A DNA stretch of 7,943 nt from an uncultured Pseudomonadota bacterium (GTDB lineage: Bacteria; Pseudomonadota; Gammaproteobacteria; Burkholderiales; SG8-39). The DNA is taken from the NCBI GenBank assembly GCA_903864555.1, contig CAIPGJ010000849.1, forward strand, positions 1-7,943. Reading direction: 5' to 3'. The notes under the pieces are model-generated. The model had not been told where the DNA came from. It worked only from the letters and a program-made list of their open reading frames with translations, and searched no databases. Position 1 is the stretch's first letter. Each line of letters opens with the position of its first letter. A program made the translations under genes and the position numbers. Positions 1 to 6,408 of the stretch are shown here, piece by piece.

Positions 1-432
1 ATCTCCGATTCGAAAAGGCATCTGCAACTTCAGAAGTAAAACTACTATCACCTTTGCAGCCTGAGCTGCATGCAATCGACATTTCCGCAGCATGCCCGGA
101 CCATCCTTATTCAAGGCATCGGGAACTTTTCGGGATGCAGCGAAGGTATCACTCCAGTACGCGCTACGACATCACTTTCAGGGGCAACAGGGGCCATTTC
201 CGCATGATCATTTACATGTTTCTGCATCAACGCAGTACAGAGGCCTTGTGAAAAGCCCGGGCCGGGGCGTAAATTAGGCTGCTGAAGACAAGTTGCATTG
301 AGCAGATTTGACTGATCGCTGCCTGCTTGCCTTTGAGCTTCCAGAATAAACACAAAGAGCCAACCTGCAATGAAGCCTGCAATTGCCGGTTTCGTTGCCG
401 GATCTGCCACTTGATCCACAAAGGAGGACTTC
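1..432. other. Intergenic leader upstream of the Bug receptor gene; no convincing gene
   Basis: I see no supported gene here. The first 12 codons in frame 1 stay open and end at TAA 37-39, which could be the tail of a gene entering from the left, but it is too short to identify. Another frame stays open from the left edge to a TGA at 249-251, with no good start, ribosome site or recognisable protein. On the minus strand an ATG at 21-19 could begin a divergent gene, but only seven codons are visible. A short inverted repeat (TGCAGC, 4-base loop, GCTGCA) lies at 55-70 and an 8-bp palindrome ATGATCAT at 204-211. An 8-bp motif CCTGCAAT is repeated 12 bases apart at 364-371 and 376-383. Confidence 0.6.
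246..275 (+). promoter_or_regulatory. Possible sigma-70 promoter for the Bug receptor gene
   Basis: TTGTGA at 246-251 and TAAATT at 270-275 are separated by 18 bases. Each box matches 4 of 6 consensus positions, so this is a weak candidate. It would give a 5' leader of roughly 150 bases before the start at 433. I saw no better pair in the leader. Confidence 0.25.
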
Positions 433-1377
433 ATGAGAATACTTGCAACAGCCATCCTGGCTTTGAGTCTCAGTCAGGTCACGAATTTCGCATCTGCACA
501 GAACTTTCCGATCAAGCCCCTTCGGATCTTCACGGCCGATGCGGGCAGTGGAAATGATCAGTTGACGCGCCTGGTCGCACAGGCCATTGCCCCCGCACTG
601 GGACAGCCAGTCGTGGTGGAGAATCGAGGCGCGACGCTGAGCGCCATAGCAACGGCCAAGGCACCGCCTGATGGCCACACATTGGTCTTCGCCGCCAGCG
701 CACTCTGGCTGCTGCCCTTTGTCGAAGATGTCGGATACGACGTGGTGAAGGACTTCGCTCCCATCTCCATGGTGTCGAATCAGCCCGTGGTAGTGGTCGT
801 TTCCCCCTCCCTGCCGGCCAACTCCATGAAGGAGCTGATCGCCCTGGCAAAGGCCAGGCCTGGCGCGCTCAACTATGGATCAAGCAACACAGCCACCGTC
901 AGCCACCTGGCCGGCGAGCTGATGAAATCCATGGGCGATCTCGACATCGTCCGAATTCCTTTCAAGGGGGTGATACCGTCCGTGGCCGCGGTGATGGCGG
1001 GCGAAGTGCATATCGCGTTTCCCACGCTTGCTGGCGTGGTGTCCCTTGCAAAGGCCGGGAAGATCAAGCTTCTGGCCACCTCCGGCCTGACAAGACTGGC
1101 GGTGGCACCCGACCTGCCGACCATTTCCGAGTCCGGATTGCCGGGATTCGAAGTGATGTCCAGGGCGGGGATGCTGACCACCGGACGGACCCCTGCAGCA
1201 GTGGTTGCCCGTTTGAACAAGGAAATTGTCTCGGCCGTCAGAAGCCCGGATATCGAGAAAAAGATACTGGCGCTCGGCTCCGAACCGAACAGCGGAACCC
1301 CGGAGGAGTTCAAGGAACGGGTCGAGAAGGACATGTCGAGTATGGGCAAACTGATGAAAAGTCCAAACTGGAAGTAG
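433..1377 (+). CDS. Tripartite tricarboxylate transporter (TTT) substrate-binding protein, Bug family
   Basis: This is a periplasmic solute receptor of 314 residues, the usual length for the Bug (TctC-like) family, whose members bind organic acids and other carboxylated or amidated small molecules. Residues 1-22 form a signal peptide with a basic start, a hydrophobic core and an ASA cleavage site before Q23. Family landmarks follow: FPIKPLRIF near residues 25-33, a D in the first ligand loop (GSGNDQ), VVVENRGA, PPDGHTLVF, VVKDFAPIS, a LPANSMKELIALAKARPG stretch, LNYGSSN and HLAGELMK. The start is fixed by a perfect AAGGAGG at 421-427, five bases before the ATG. No TctA or TctB membrane subunit lies nearby, so it is an orphan receptor, common in Burkholderiales. 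A hairpin follows 7 bases after the stop, so it is probably its own transcription unit. The ligand cannot be read from sequence, though the neighbours suggest a catabolic substrate. Confidence 0.93.
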   Translation: MRILATAILALSLSQVTNFASAQNFPIKPLRIFTADAGSGNDQLTRLVAQAIAPALGQPVVVENRGATLSAIATAKAPPDGHTLVFAASALWLLPFVEDVGYDVVKDFAPISMVSNQPVVVVVSPSLPANSMKELIALAKARPGALNYGSSNTATVSHLAGELMKSMGDLDIVRIPFKGVIPSVAAVMAGEVHIAFPTLAGVVSLAKAGKIKLLATSGLTRLAVAPDLPTISESGLPGFEVMSRAGMLTTGRTPAAVVARLNKEIVSAVRSPDIEKKILALGSEPNSGTPEEFKERVEKDMSSMGKLMKSPNWK

Positions 1378-1384
1378 ACTAAGC

Positions 1385-1411
1385 GCGCCTGACAGCCTTG
1401 CCGTCAGGCGC
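1385..1411 (+). terminator. Terminator-like hairpin after the Bug receptor gene
   Basis: Nine perfect base pairs, GCGCCTGAC (1385-1393) with GTCAGGCGC (1403-1411), enclose a 9-base loop. The hairpin lies just after the stop codon at 1375-1377. There is no U-tract, so it is not a textbook intrinsic terminator. It may instead protect the mRNA 3' end after Rho-dependent termination. A smaller stem, CCCTG/CAGGG at 1411-1423, follows and shares base 1411. Confidence 0.5.
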
Positions 1412-1578
1412 CCTGACTCAGGGGAGCGCGAAGGGAGGTGTCCCCTCGCATTGTCAGGCACTCCAAGCCTGTCGTCCCCACCGGCACCAAACGACGGACT
1501 TCAGCTGCGCCAGCTTCTGCTGCAGCGGCAGGCGATACAGTGCAAAGGAATCAACAGATTCTGATTGCTTTTGAATAG

Positions 1579-1599
1579 AGGCAGACAAGGTATCTGCCT
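1579..1599. promoter_or_regulatory. Perfect 7-bp inverted repeat, possible operator or leader hairpin
   Basis: AGGCAGA (1579-1585) and TCTGCCT (1593-1599) are exact inverted repeats with a 7-base spacer. The dyad lies 85-105 bases before the monooxygenase start and ends 8 bases before the Shine-Dalgarno site of the leader ORF. It could be a dimeric regulator's operator or, if transcribed, a small leader hairpin. The sequence alone does not say which. Confidence 0.4.
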
Positions 1600-1618
1600 G
1601 GAGCGCGAGGAGGAAGCC

Positions 1619-1687
1619 ATGAGTCTCCGCAGTTGTCGGGACGCTGAGCACTCCATCGCTGGTTATCATCCCAAGGAGGCGTTATGA
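1619..1687 (+). CDS. Putative 22-residue leader peptide, translationally coupled to the monooxygenase
   Basis: A 22-codon ORF begins at ATG 1619, preceded by a strong AGGAGGA at 1608-1614. It ends at TGA 1685-1687, which overlaps the monooxygenase ATG (1684-1686) in an ATGA arrangement. The monooxygenase's own Shine-Dalgarno (AAGGAGG, 1673-1679) lies inside the last codons of this ORF. The peptide starts MSLRSCRDAEH and ends YHPKEAL, with one Cys and two His. It has no membrane segment and no run of one amino acid that would mark a classical attenuator leader. The good ribosome site plus the 4-base stop/start overlap suggest translational coupling. I do not recognise a family, and chance cannot be excluded for so short an ORF. 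Confidence 0.45.
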   Translation: MSLRSCRDAEHSIAGYHPKEAL

Positions 1688-3468
1688 GTTCAGTATTGCA
1701 GTCTGTCCCCGCACAAGAATCCGTCAGCGACGCAGAAATCTCACAGCGATGGCTTTCATCGCTGGAACAAGCGCTGAATGCCAAAGACAAGGCCGGCGTC
1801 GCCGCGCTGTTCGCGCCGGATGACTGTCACTGGCGCGACGTGCTCGCGTTCACCTGGTTCATCACCCCTCACCGGGGCGCGCAGGAAATCGGCGCCGCAT
1901 TGGTCGCCAGCCAGGAGGCCACCAAGGCCAGTGGCTTCGCCATCGCCAAGGGGCGCACCCCGCCACGGCGCATCAAGAGGGCAGGTATCTCGGTACTCGA
2001 GACGATCTTTTCATTCGAGACCGCCTTCGGTCGCGGTTTCGGGGTGCTGCGCCTGAAGGCGGACAAGCCCACGGAAGCCTTCCAGATCATGACCGCCCTG
2101 CATGAATTGAAAGGCTTCGAAGAACATGTGGGGCATGATCGGCCCACCGGTGAAGCCCACTCGCGCAACTTCGGCGGCATGAACTGGAAGGATCTTCGCA
2201 TCAAGGCCCAGGCCTACGAGGACCGCGAACCGGCGGTGCTCGTGGTCGGCGGCGGCCAGGCCGGGCTGACCGTCGCTGCGCGCCTGGTGCGCCTTGGCGT
2301 GGATACGCTGGTGGTGGACAAGCATGAGCGCGCTGGTGATTGCTGGCGCAAACGCTATCACTCGCTGGCGCTGCACAACTACACCGACTTCAACCACCTG
2401 CCCTACATGCCCTTTCCGTCCACATGGCCGGCGTATCTGCCCAAGGACATGATTGCCGACTGGTTCGAGAACTATGTCTGGGCCATGGAACTCAACTACT
2501 GGACCAGCGCGGAGTTCGTCCGGGGGAGCTACGACGACGCCACCGGAACCTGGAACGCGGTGGTTCGCCGCGGCGATGGAACCGAGCGCACCCTCCATCC
2601 CCGCCACCTGATCCTGGCTGGCGGCCTGAATGGCAAGCCGAGCGTGCCATCGATACCCGGCCTCGCGGACTTCAAGGGCGCCGTGATGCACAGTGGCGAG
2701 TTCGACACCGGTGTGAATTGGCGCGGGAAGAAGGCACTGGTCTTCGGCACGGGCAACAGCGCCCACGACGTTGCCCAGGATCTGCACAGCCACGACGTCG
2801 ATACCACCATAGTCCAGCGCGGCTCGACCACGGTGGTGAGTGTCAATCCCAGCGCCAAACTCATCCACGCCAGCGCCCTGGACGGCACGCCGCTGGAAGA
2901 TGCAGACCTGATCGCCACCACCAACACCTACCCGGTGATGAAGCTGAACCTGCAGACGATCTCGGCCCGCATGATGGAGCTGGACAAGAAACTCATCGAG
3001 GACCTGATTGCCTGCGGATTCAAATGGGACATGGGCGAAGACAACACCGGCCACCAGATGAAGATCCGCAAGCGTTCCGGCGGCTACTACCTGAACATCG
3101 GCTGCTCGGAGCTGATCATCAAGGGGGAAATCGGCCTGTTGCAGTACGACCAGATCGAGAAACTCGTGGCTGAAGGCGCACTCCTCAAGGATGGCACGGT
3201 CAAGCCCGCCGACCTCGTCGTACTGGGGACCGGCTTCCAGCCGCTGGAAACACTGGTGCGGGATCTGCTCGGTGACAAGATCGCGGACAAGATCGGGCGC
3301 GTGTGGGGCTTTGGCCCGGATGGCGAAATGAACAACATGTGGAAACGCACCGCGCAGGAAGGCCTGTGGATAGTGGGCAGCGGCCTGGCAGCCAGCCGGC
3401 AGTATTCACGGGTCGTGGCGCTGCAGGTCAAGGCCGTGGAAGAAGGGCTGTTGTCGAAGAAGCGTTGA
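1684..3468 (+). CDS. Flavin-containing (class B) NADPH-dependent monooxygenase with N-terminal NTF2-like domain
   Basis: This 594-residue enzyme should use FAD, NADPH and O2 to oxygenate a soft nucleophile or a carbonyl compound in the cytoplasm. Residues about 18-150 resemble an NTF2/SnoaL-like domain (WLSSLEQALNAKD, LFAPDDCHWRD). The FAD Rossmann motif VVGGGQAG is at 187-194 (G189, G191, G194). The FMO signature FxGxxxHxxxF is at 330-340 (F330, G332, H336, F340). The NADPH motif GTGNSAHD is at 355-362 and an FATGY-like LGTGF at 514-518. The HNYTDFNHLPYMPFP block (231-245) resembles YUCCA-type and related bacterial FMOs. The ATG has a perfect AAGGAGG 4 bases upstream. The following flavoprotein gene starts at once after the stop, so they form an operon. 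The signature lacks the Trp that marks classical Baeyer-Villiger enzymes (F340-D341 instead), yet FMO-type proteins can also do that chemistry. The substrate is unknown. Confidence 0.93.
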   Translation: MSSVLQSVPAQESVSDAEISQRWLSSLEQALNAKDKAGVAALFAPDDCHWRDVLAFTWFITPHRGAQEIGAALVASQEATKASGFAIAKGRTPPRRIKRAGISVLETIFSFETAFGRGFGVLRLKADKPTEAFQIMTALHELKGFEEHVGHDRPTGEAHSRNFGGMNWKDLRIKAQAYEDREPAVLVVGGGQAGLTVAARLVRLGVDTLVVDKHERAGDCWRKRYHSLALHNYTDFNHLPYMPFPSTWPAYLPKDMIADWFENYVWAMELNYWTSAEFVRGSYDDATGTWNAVVRRGDGTERTLHPRHLILAGGLNGKPSVPSIPGLADFKGAVMHSGEFDTGVNWRGKKALVFGTGNSAHDVAQDLHSHDVDTTIVQRGSTTVVSVNPSAKLIHASALDGTPLEDADLIATTNTYPVMKLNLQTISARMMELDKKLIEDLIACGFKWDMGEDNTGHQMKIRKRSGGYYLNIGCSELIIKGEIGLLQYDQIEKLVAEGALLKDGTVKPADLVVLGTGFQPLETLVRDLLGDKIADKIGRVWGFGPDGEMNNMWKRTAQEGLWIVGSGLAASRQYSRVVALQVKAVEEGLLSKKR

Positions 3469-4875
3469 GTGATGCCGGAAATCCCTCTCCCGCAGTCCAC
3501 ACCGGTGCTGGTCATTGGTGGCGGACTCGCCGGGCATAGTGCGGCACTGAGTGCGGCCGAGGCCGGCTGCCGGGTGCTGCTGCTTGAAAAGGGCGCCGAA
3601 CATGGCGGAAGCTCGCGGCTCAGTTCCGGGTCATTTGCCTTTGCCGGCACCGGGCTGCAGAGAGAGTCCGGCATCGAGGACTCGGGCGATGGTCTCGCAG
3701 AAGACATCATCAGCGCATCCGGCGGCCTGGCCGACCGCCGGCTGGTCGACCTCTATGTGGCCCGCCAGTCCGACACCTTCGACTGGCTGAAGGCTTGCGG
3801 TGTCAAATTCCACAAGATCGCGCTGAGCTCCAACATGTCGGTGCCGCGCACGCATCCCACCGATCCGCAACAACTCATGGATGCCATGCATGCCGCGGTG
3901 CTGAAGCAACCGCTGATTACCTATGCCGCCAATGCGGCAGTGTCCAGGCTGGTGCCGGCGGGGCGGGGAGCGGAAGGCTTTACTGCGATCATGGCCGATA
4001 CCGGTGCACGCATAGAAGCGGGCACCGTGGTCCTGGCATCCGGTGGATTTTCCAGGAACCGTCACCTGATTGCGAAGTTTGCACCGCACATGTCCCGCGG
4101 ACTGCCCGCCGGGGCCCACGGCAATCTCGGGGACGGGCTGCTGATGGGCTGGTCGCTCGGGGCGGACCTGCTCGACCTGCCCTTCGTGAACGGCACCTTC
4201 GGGATGATACGCAACGAACACTGGCGCGAAGGCGACCCGGCTGCCGAGGAAGCCTATTTGCGTCTGGCGATTTACAAGGGGGCGATCGTCGTCAACCTCG
4301 AAGGAAAGCGTTTCACCGATGAGTCCATCTCCTACAAGACCATCGGCGAAAAGTGCCTTGCGCAGCCCGATGCGACGGGCTTCCAGATATTCGACGCGCG
4401 CATCATGGCGGAATCCGAGCCCGCCCCGACGTCGCACGACCTCCGGGGCGCCTGGGACAAGGGGCTGGTGAAGCAGGCAGACACGATCCGGTCGCTGGCA
4501 CAGGCGCTGGAGATCGATGCAGATGTGCTGGAGAAGACTGTTGCGGACTACAACGAGGATGCTGTCGCCGGACGTGACCGCTACTACGGGCGCACCTCGC
4601 TCAGCAAGACTTTCGGCAGGATTGCCCCCCTGGCAACACCACCTTTCTACGGCTTTCGCTGTACCACCGCCATCCTGGCCACCTACTGCGGATTCCGGGT
4701 GGACACGCAGATGAGGGTGCTGGATGTCCATGGCGAACCCATCCGGCGCCTCCATGCCGCCGGCGAGATCGTCGGCGGATTCCATGGCATGGGCTACATG
4801 AGCGGCACGGCCCTGGGCAAGGCGGCCATATTCGGGCGGGTGGCGGGCAGGTCAGCCGCCGGGCAGGCGATCTGA
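3469..4875 (+). CDS. FAD-dependent oxidoreductase, fumarate reductase/KstD-like superfamily
   Basis: This 468-residue flavoprotein probably desaturates or reduces a carboxylate or ring ketone next to a carbonyl. The FAD-binding motif VIGGGLAG spans 15-22 (G17, G19, G22), followed by the ribose-binding LEK at 39-41 and GGSS at 46-49. The substrate-domain block VPRTHP is at 125-130, GKRFTDES at 279-286, and the C-terminal FAD-closing block GGFHGMGYMSGTALGKAAIFGR at 436-457, ending in RVAGRSAA. There is no signal peptide or heme domain, so it is a cytoplasmic single-chain enzyme. The frame begins GTG 3469 directly after the monooxygenase stop (3466-3468). ATG 3472 is the likelier start, with AAGAAG at 3457-3462. 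Tight linkage to the monooxygenase argues for consecutive steps. It could be annotated tricarballylate dehydrogenase (TcuA)-like or 3-ketosteroid-dehydrogenase-like, but it lacks features that would prove either. Confidence 0.9.
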   Translation: MMPEIPLPQSTPVLVIGGGLAGHSAALSAAEAGCRVLLLEKGAEHGGSSRLSSGSFAFAGTGLQRESGIEDSGDGLAEDIISASGGLADRRLVDLYVARQSDTFDWLKACGVKFHKIALSSNMSVPRTHPTDPQQLMDAMHAAVLKQPLITYAANAAVSRLVPAGRGAEGFTAIMADTGARIEAGTVVLASGGFSRNRHLIAKFAPHMSRGLPAGAHGNLGDGLLMGWSLGADLLDLPFVNGTFGMIRNEHWREGDPAAEEAYLRLAIYKGAIVVNLEGKRFTDESISYKTIGEKCLAQPDATGFQIFDARIMAESEPAPTSHDLRGAWDKGLVKQADTIRSLAQALEIDADVLEKTVADYNEDAVAGRDRYYGRTSLSKTFGRIAPLATPPFYGFRCTTAILATYCGFRVDTQMRVLDVHGEPIRRLHAAGEIVGGFHGMGYMSGTALGKAAIFGRVAGRSAAGQAI

Positions 4876-4905
4876 TCACCCGTTTTCCGGTGACATGTGG
4901 TGTCA
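4876..4905. terminator. Short hairpins between convergent genes
   Basis: The 27-base gap between two convergent stops holds TCACC (4876-4880) with GGTGA (4889-4893) around an 8-base loop containing TTTT. The overlapping alternative pairs TGACA (4891-4895) with TGTCA (4901-4905). Both stems are only five pairs. A bidirectional terminator would fit this position, but these are weak. Confidence 0.25.
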
Positions 4906-6027
4906 GGCCGGCAATTTCCTGCCGACATTGAGGACCATGGCTGACAGGGAGTAGTAGCCGCAGACCCCGATGAGTTCGGCCAGCATCGATGCTCCGAGCT
5001 GCGTCTGCGCAGCCTCGAAGACAGCATCACTCACCTGCTTCTCCTGATGAAGCTGAGTGCAAAAATCCCAGGCAGCCAGGAGATCCGGTGTCACAGCTGC
5101 AGGCCGCCTGCAGTTTTTCAGATCTTCAAGCGTCTCCGCCGTCAGGCCCAGCTTCAGCAATTCGGCCGAGTGGGATTTCCACATGGTCGCGGTATTCCAG
5201 TGCACGGCGGTGATGCAGATGCAGAATTCGGCCATCTGCCGCGACAGCGTCGCGTGGAATCTCAGGTATTCGCTCACCGCCTGGGCCCGACGTGCCAGTT
5301 CCGGCACGCGTATCAGGACACGCATGGGTACCGAGAAGGATTTGCCGTTCGGCGTCAGTTCCCGGTAGAAGGACAGTTGCTGCTCCGACATCTCCTCGGG
5401 GGACAGATCACGCATGGGCGGACGGTTTTCCATGCCCGGGGCGCCGCCGGCACCGGGCGGGCTCCCTGCCGGCAGGGAGGCACCCTCATTGGTATTCAGG
5501 CACATGGCGATGAAGGTGTAGTAGCCCGACAGGCCGATCAGGTCCACAAGGCCTGCCTCACCCAGCAACTCAATGGTGTTGGCATAGCACTCGTCGCTGA
5601 CCTGGTGATACCCGTGGAGTTGCGTGCAAAAGTCCAGCACTGCTGCGAGTTTCGCCGCGAGGTCCGGCGCGCATGCAGGCGCAAGTTCCGATATCAACGC
5701 TCGGGCAGGCCCGCCTTTCACCATCTGCTGCAACCCGGCCTCATCCATACCGGCCTGGACGGCCCGGGGGAGGTGCTGCTCCCAAAGCCAGCGCGAACGC
5801 CATGCCCGGGCGCATGCCAGTATCGCCAGCGCCTGGCACGCTGGCGTAAGCGATGTCTGCGAATGGGCATGATCGCCCACGTGCAGCATCCGGCCGGACA
5901 GTCCCGGCGAACGAATCAGAACATGGGCCGCGGGGCCGACATTGCCGCCGCTGCCCTGCAAGAAGGCCGCATGCGCCAAAGCCTGCTCCTGGGTCATGTG
6001 CTCCGGTGCCAGTTCGGAAAATCGCAT
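4903..6027 (-). CDS. Tandem two-domain carboxymuconolactone decarboxylase (CMD)-family protein
   Basis: A 374-residue, all-helical protein built of two copies of a CMD-like domain (about residues 5-180 and 205-370) joined by a Gly/Pro-rich linker (SLPAGSPPGAGGAPGMENRP, 184-203). In an ungapped comparison I count 24 identities in 50 between residues 131-180 and 320-369, sharing DFCTQLH, QVSD, LIG, GYY and LN. Each half keeps the family's W-x-x-H (W82/H85 and W283/H286). Neither has the CxxC of AhpD-type peroxidases, so decarboxylase-like or lactone-handling chemistry is likelier than peroxide reduction. Single-domain members are usually 100-200 residues, so this is a duplicated, fused form. 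The start at 6027-6025 has GGGAG five bases upstream. It is convergent with the dehydrogenase and divergent from the SDR. The exact reaction is unknown. Confidence 0.85.
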   Translation of the reverse strand: MRFSELAPEHMTQEQALAHAAFLQGSGGNVGPAAHVLIRSPGLSGRMLHVGDHAHSQTSLTPACQALAILACARAWRSRWLWEQHLPRAVQAGMDEAGLQQMVKGGPARALISELAPACAPDLAAKLAAVLDFCTQLHGYHQVSDECYANTIELLGEAGLVDLIGLSGYYTFIAMCLNTNEGASLPAGSPPGAGGAPGMENRPPMRDLSPEEMSEQQLSFYRELTPNGKSFSVPMRVLIRVPELARRAQAVSEYLRFHATLSRQMAEFCICITAVHWNTATMWKSHSAELLKLGLTAETLEDLKNCRRPAAVTPDLLAAWDFCTQLHQEKQVSDAVFEAAQTQLGASMLAELIGVCGYYSLSAMVLNVGRKLPA

Positions 6028-6105
6028 GGCTGCTCCCGCTGATGTGACGCTGATGTCGGATCATTCGAGCATATCACCGCGCTGCATGGGCAAGCCGCGA
6101 CAAGG

Positions 6106-6153
6106 CTGCGTGCGACACTGCGTGCGGCGTTGTGTGCGGCTTTGTGTGCCCTA
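6106..6153. repeat. Four imperfect 12-bp tandem repeats
   Basis: Units are CTGCGTGCGACA (6106-6117), CTGCGTGCGGCG (6118-6129), TTGTGTGCGGCT (6130-6141) and the more diverged TTGTGTGCCCTA (6142-6153). The core YTGYGTGCG is kept in the first three. The array ends 79 bases upstream of the CMD-like start codon, a usual place for a regulator to act on that minus-strand gene, but its role is unknown. Confidence 0.65.
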
Positions 6154-6187
6154 CCCGGCATGTCACCCACGCCATGTAAAAAACGAT

Positions 6188-6229
6188 AGGTCGGCCACAA
6201 CAGGTCGACCACAATAGGTCGTCCGCAAA
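6188..6229. repeat. Three 14-bp tandem repeats abutting the SDR promoter
   Basis: Units are AGGTCGGCCACAAC (6188-6201), AGGTCGACCACAAT (6202-6215) and AGGTCGTCCGCAAA (6216-6229), consensus AGGTCGNCCRCAAN, head to tail with no gap. The middle unit contains the perfect palindrome GGTCGACC and the outer two vary only at its centre. The array stops two bases before the -35 box at 6231, which suits a multi-site operator for an activator or repressor. The GGTCGACC core loosely resembles FadR-type GntR operators, which is a guess. Confidence 0.85.
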
Positions 6230-6230
6230 A

Positions 6231-6258
6231 TTGACAAGCGAACCTGCTCCACTAGAAT
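6231..6258 (+). promoter_or_regulatory. Strong sigma-70-type promoter for the SDR gene
   Basis: A perfect -35 box TTGACA (6231-6236) and TAGAAT (6253-6258, 5 of 6) are separated by 16 bases, one below the optimum. Transcription would start near 6265, giving a leader of about 144 bases before the SDR start. Being so close to consensus, it may be controlled mainly by repression or by the repeats just upstream. Confidence 0.72.
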
Positions 6259-6408
6259 GGGTCCCCCATGTCACCCTCTCGCCGGGACGATGAAACAGGG
6301 CGTCTGCTTTCCTGTTGCGGGCCTCTCGCACTGCTCATGACCATGACCATGGGGATATCGGCCCCGGGCAGATTGTTCCGGACATGAACACAGATCGGGG
6401 GATCGCTT

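Larger units (their letters stand above)
1378..1683. other. Intergenic region before the monooxygenase operon
   Basis: This 306-base gap holds the hairpin at 1385-1411, an inverted repeat at 1579-1599 and a short leader ORF from 1619. I found no sigma-70 promoter with acceptable boxes and spacing, so the promoter of the monooxygenase operon is unassigned. A minus-strand frame over 1454-1669 is open, but it has no recognisable family and I treat it as chance. Confidence 0.6.
6028..6408. other. Divergent intergenic control region between the CMD-like and SDR genes
   Basis: This 381-base region carries a four-unit 12-bp repeat (6106-6153), a three-unit 14-bp repeat (6188-6229) and a near-consensus sigma-70 promoter facing the SDR gene (6231-6258). 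A 39-codon ORF (6268-6387, MSPSRRDDETG start) begins about three bases after the predicted transcription start. It has no Shine-Dalgarno and no recognisable family, so I do not call it a gene. CATGAC is repeated at 6336-6347. I found no convincing minus-strand promoter for the CMD-like gene. Confidence 0.7.

Noticed and set aside
370..414. 14-codon ORF (MKPAIAGFVAGSAT) before the Bug gene
   Set aside because: Only a weak upstream AAAGAG, no overlap with the next start, and too short to support.
1..432. Signs of a mobile element at the left edge
   Set aside because: No transposase fragment, terminal inverted repeat or target duplication could be identified.
111..455. 114-codon minus-strand ORF in the left leader
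   Set aside because: It would start inside the Bug receptor coding region, crosses that gene's ribosome site, and shows no family.
1454..1669. 71-codon minus-strand ORF between the Bug and monooxygenase genes
   Set aside because: No Shine-Dalgarno or family noticed, and it overlaps the better-supported leader ORF antisense.
2011..3054. 347-codon minus-strand ORF inside the monooxygenase gene
   Set aside because: It lies wholly antisense to a gene with clear FAD and NADPH motifs. Its low-complexity His/Val/Gly-rich product is typical of a GC-rich shadow frame and matches no family I recognise.
3631..4785. 384-codon minus-strand ORF inside the FAD dehydrogenase gene
   Set aside because: Antisense shadow of a gene with intact family motifs; no domain seen in its product.
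5047..6042. 331-codon plus-strand ORF opposite the CMD-like gene
   Set aside because: The minus-strand frame shows an internal duplication with conserved motifs. This frame gives an Arg/Gln-rich product without a family.
6106..6229. Possible CRISPR array from the tandem repeats
   Set aside because: The units are 12-14 bp, directly abutting and without unique spacers, so they are simple tandem repeats.
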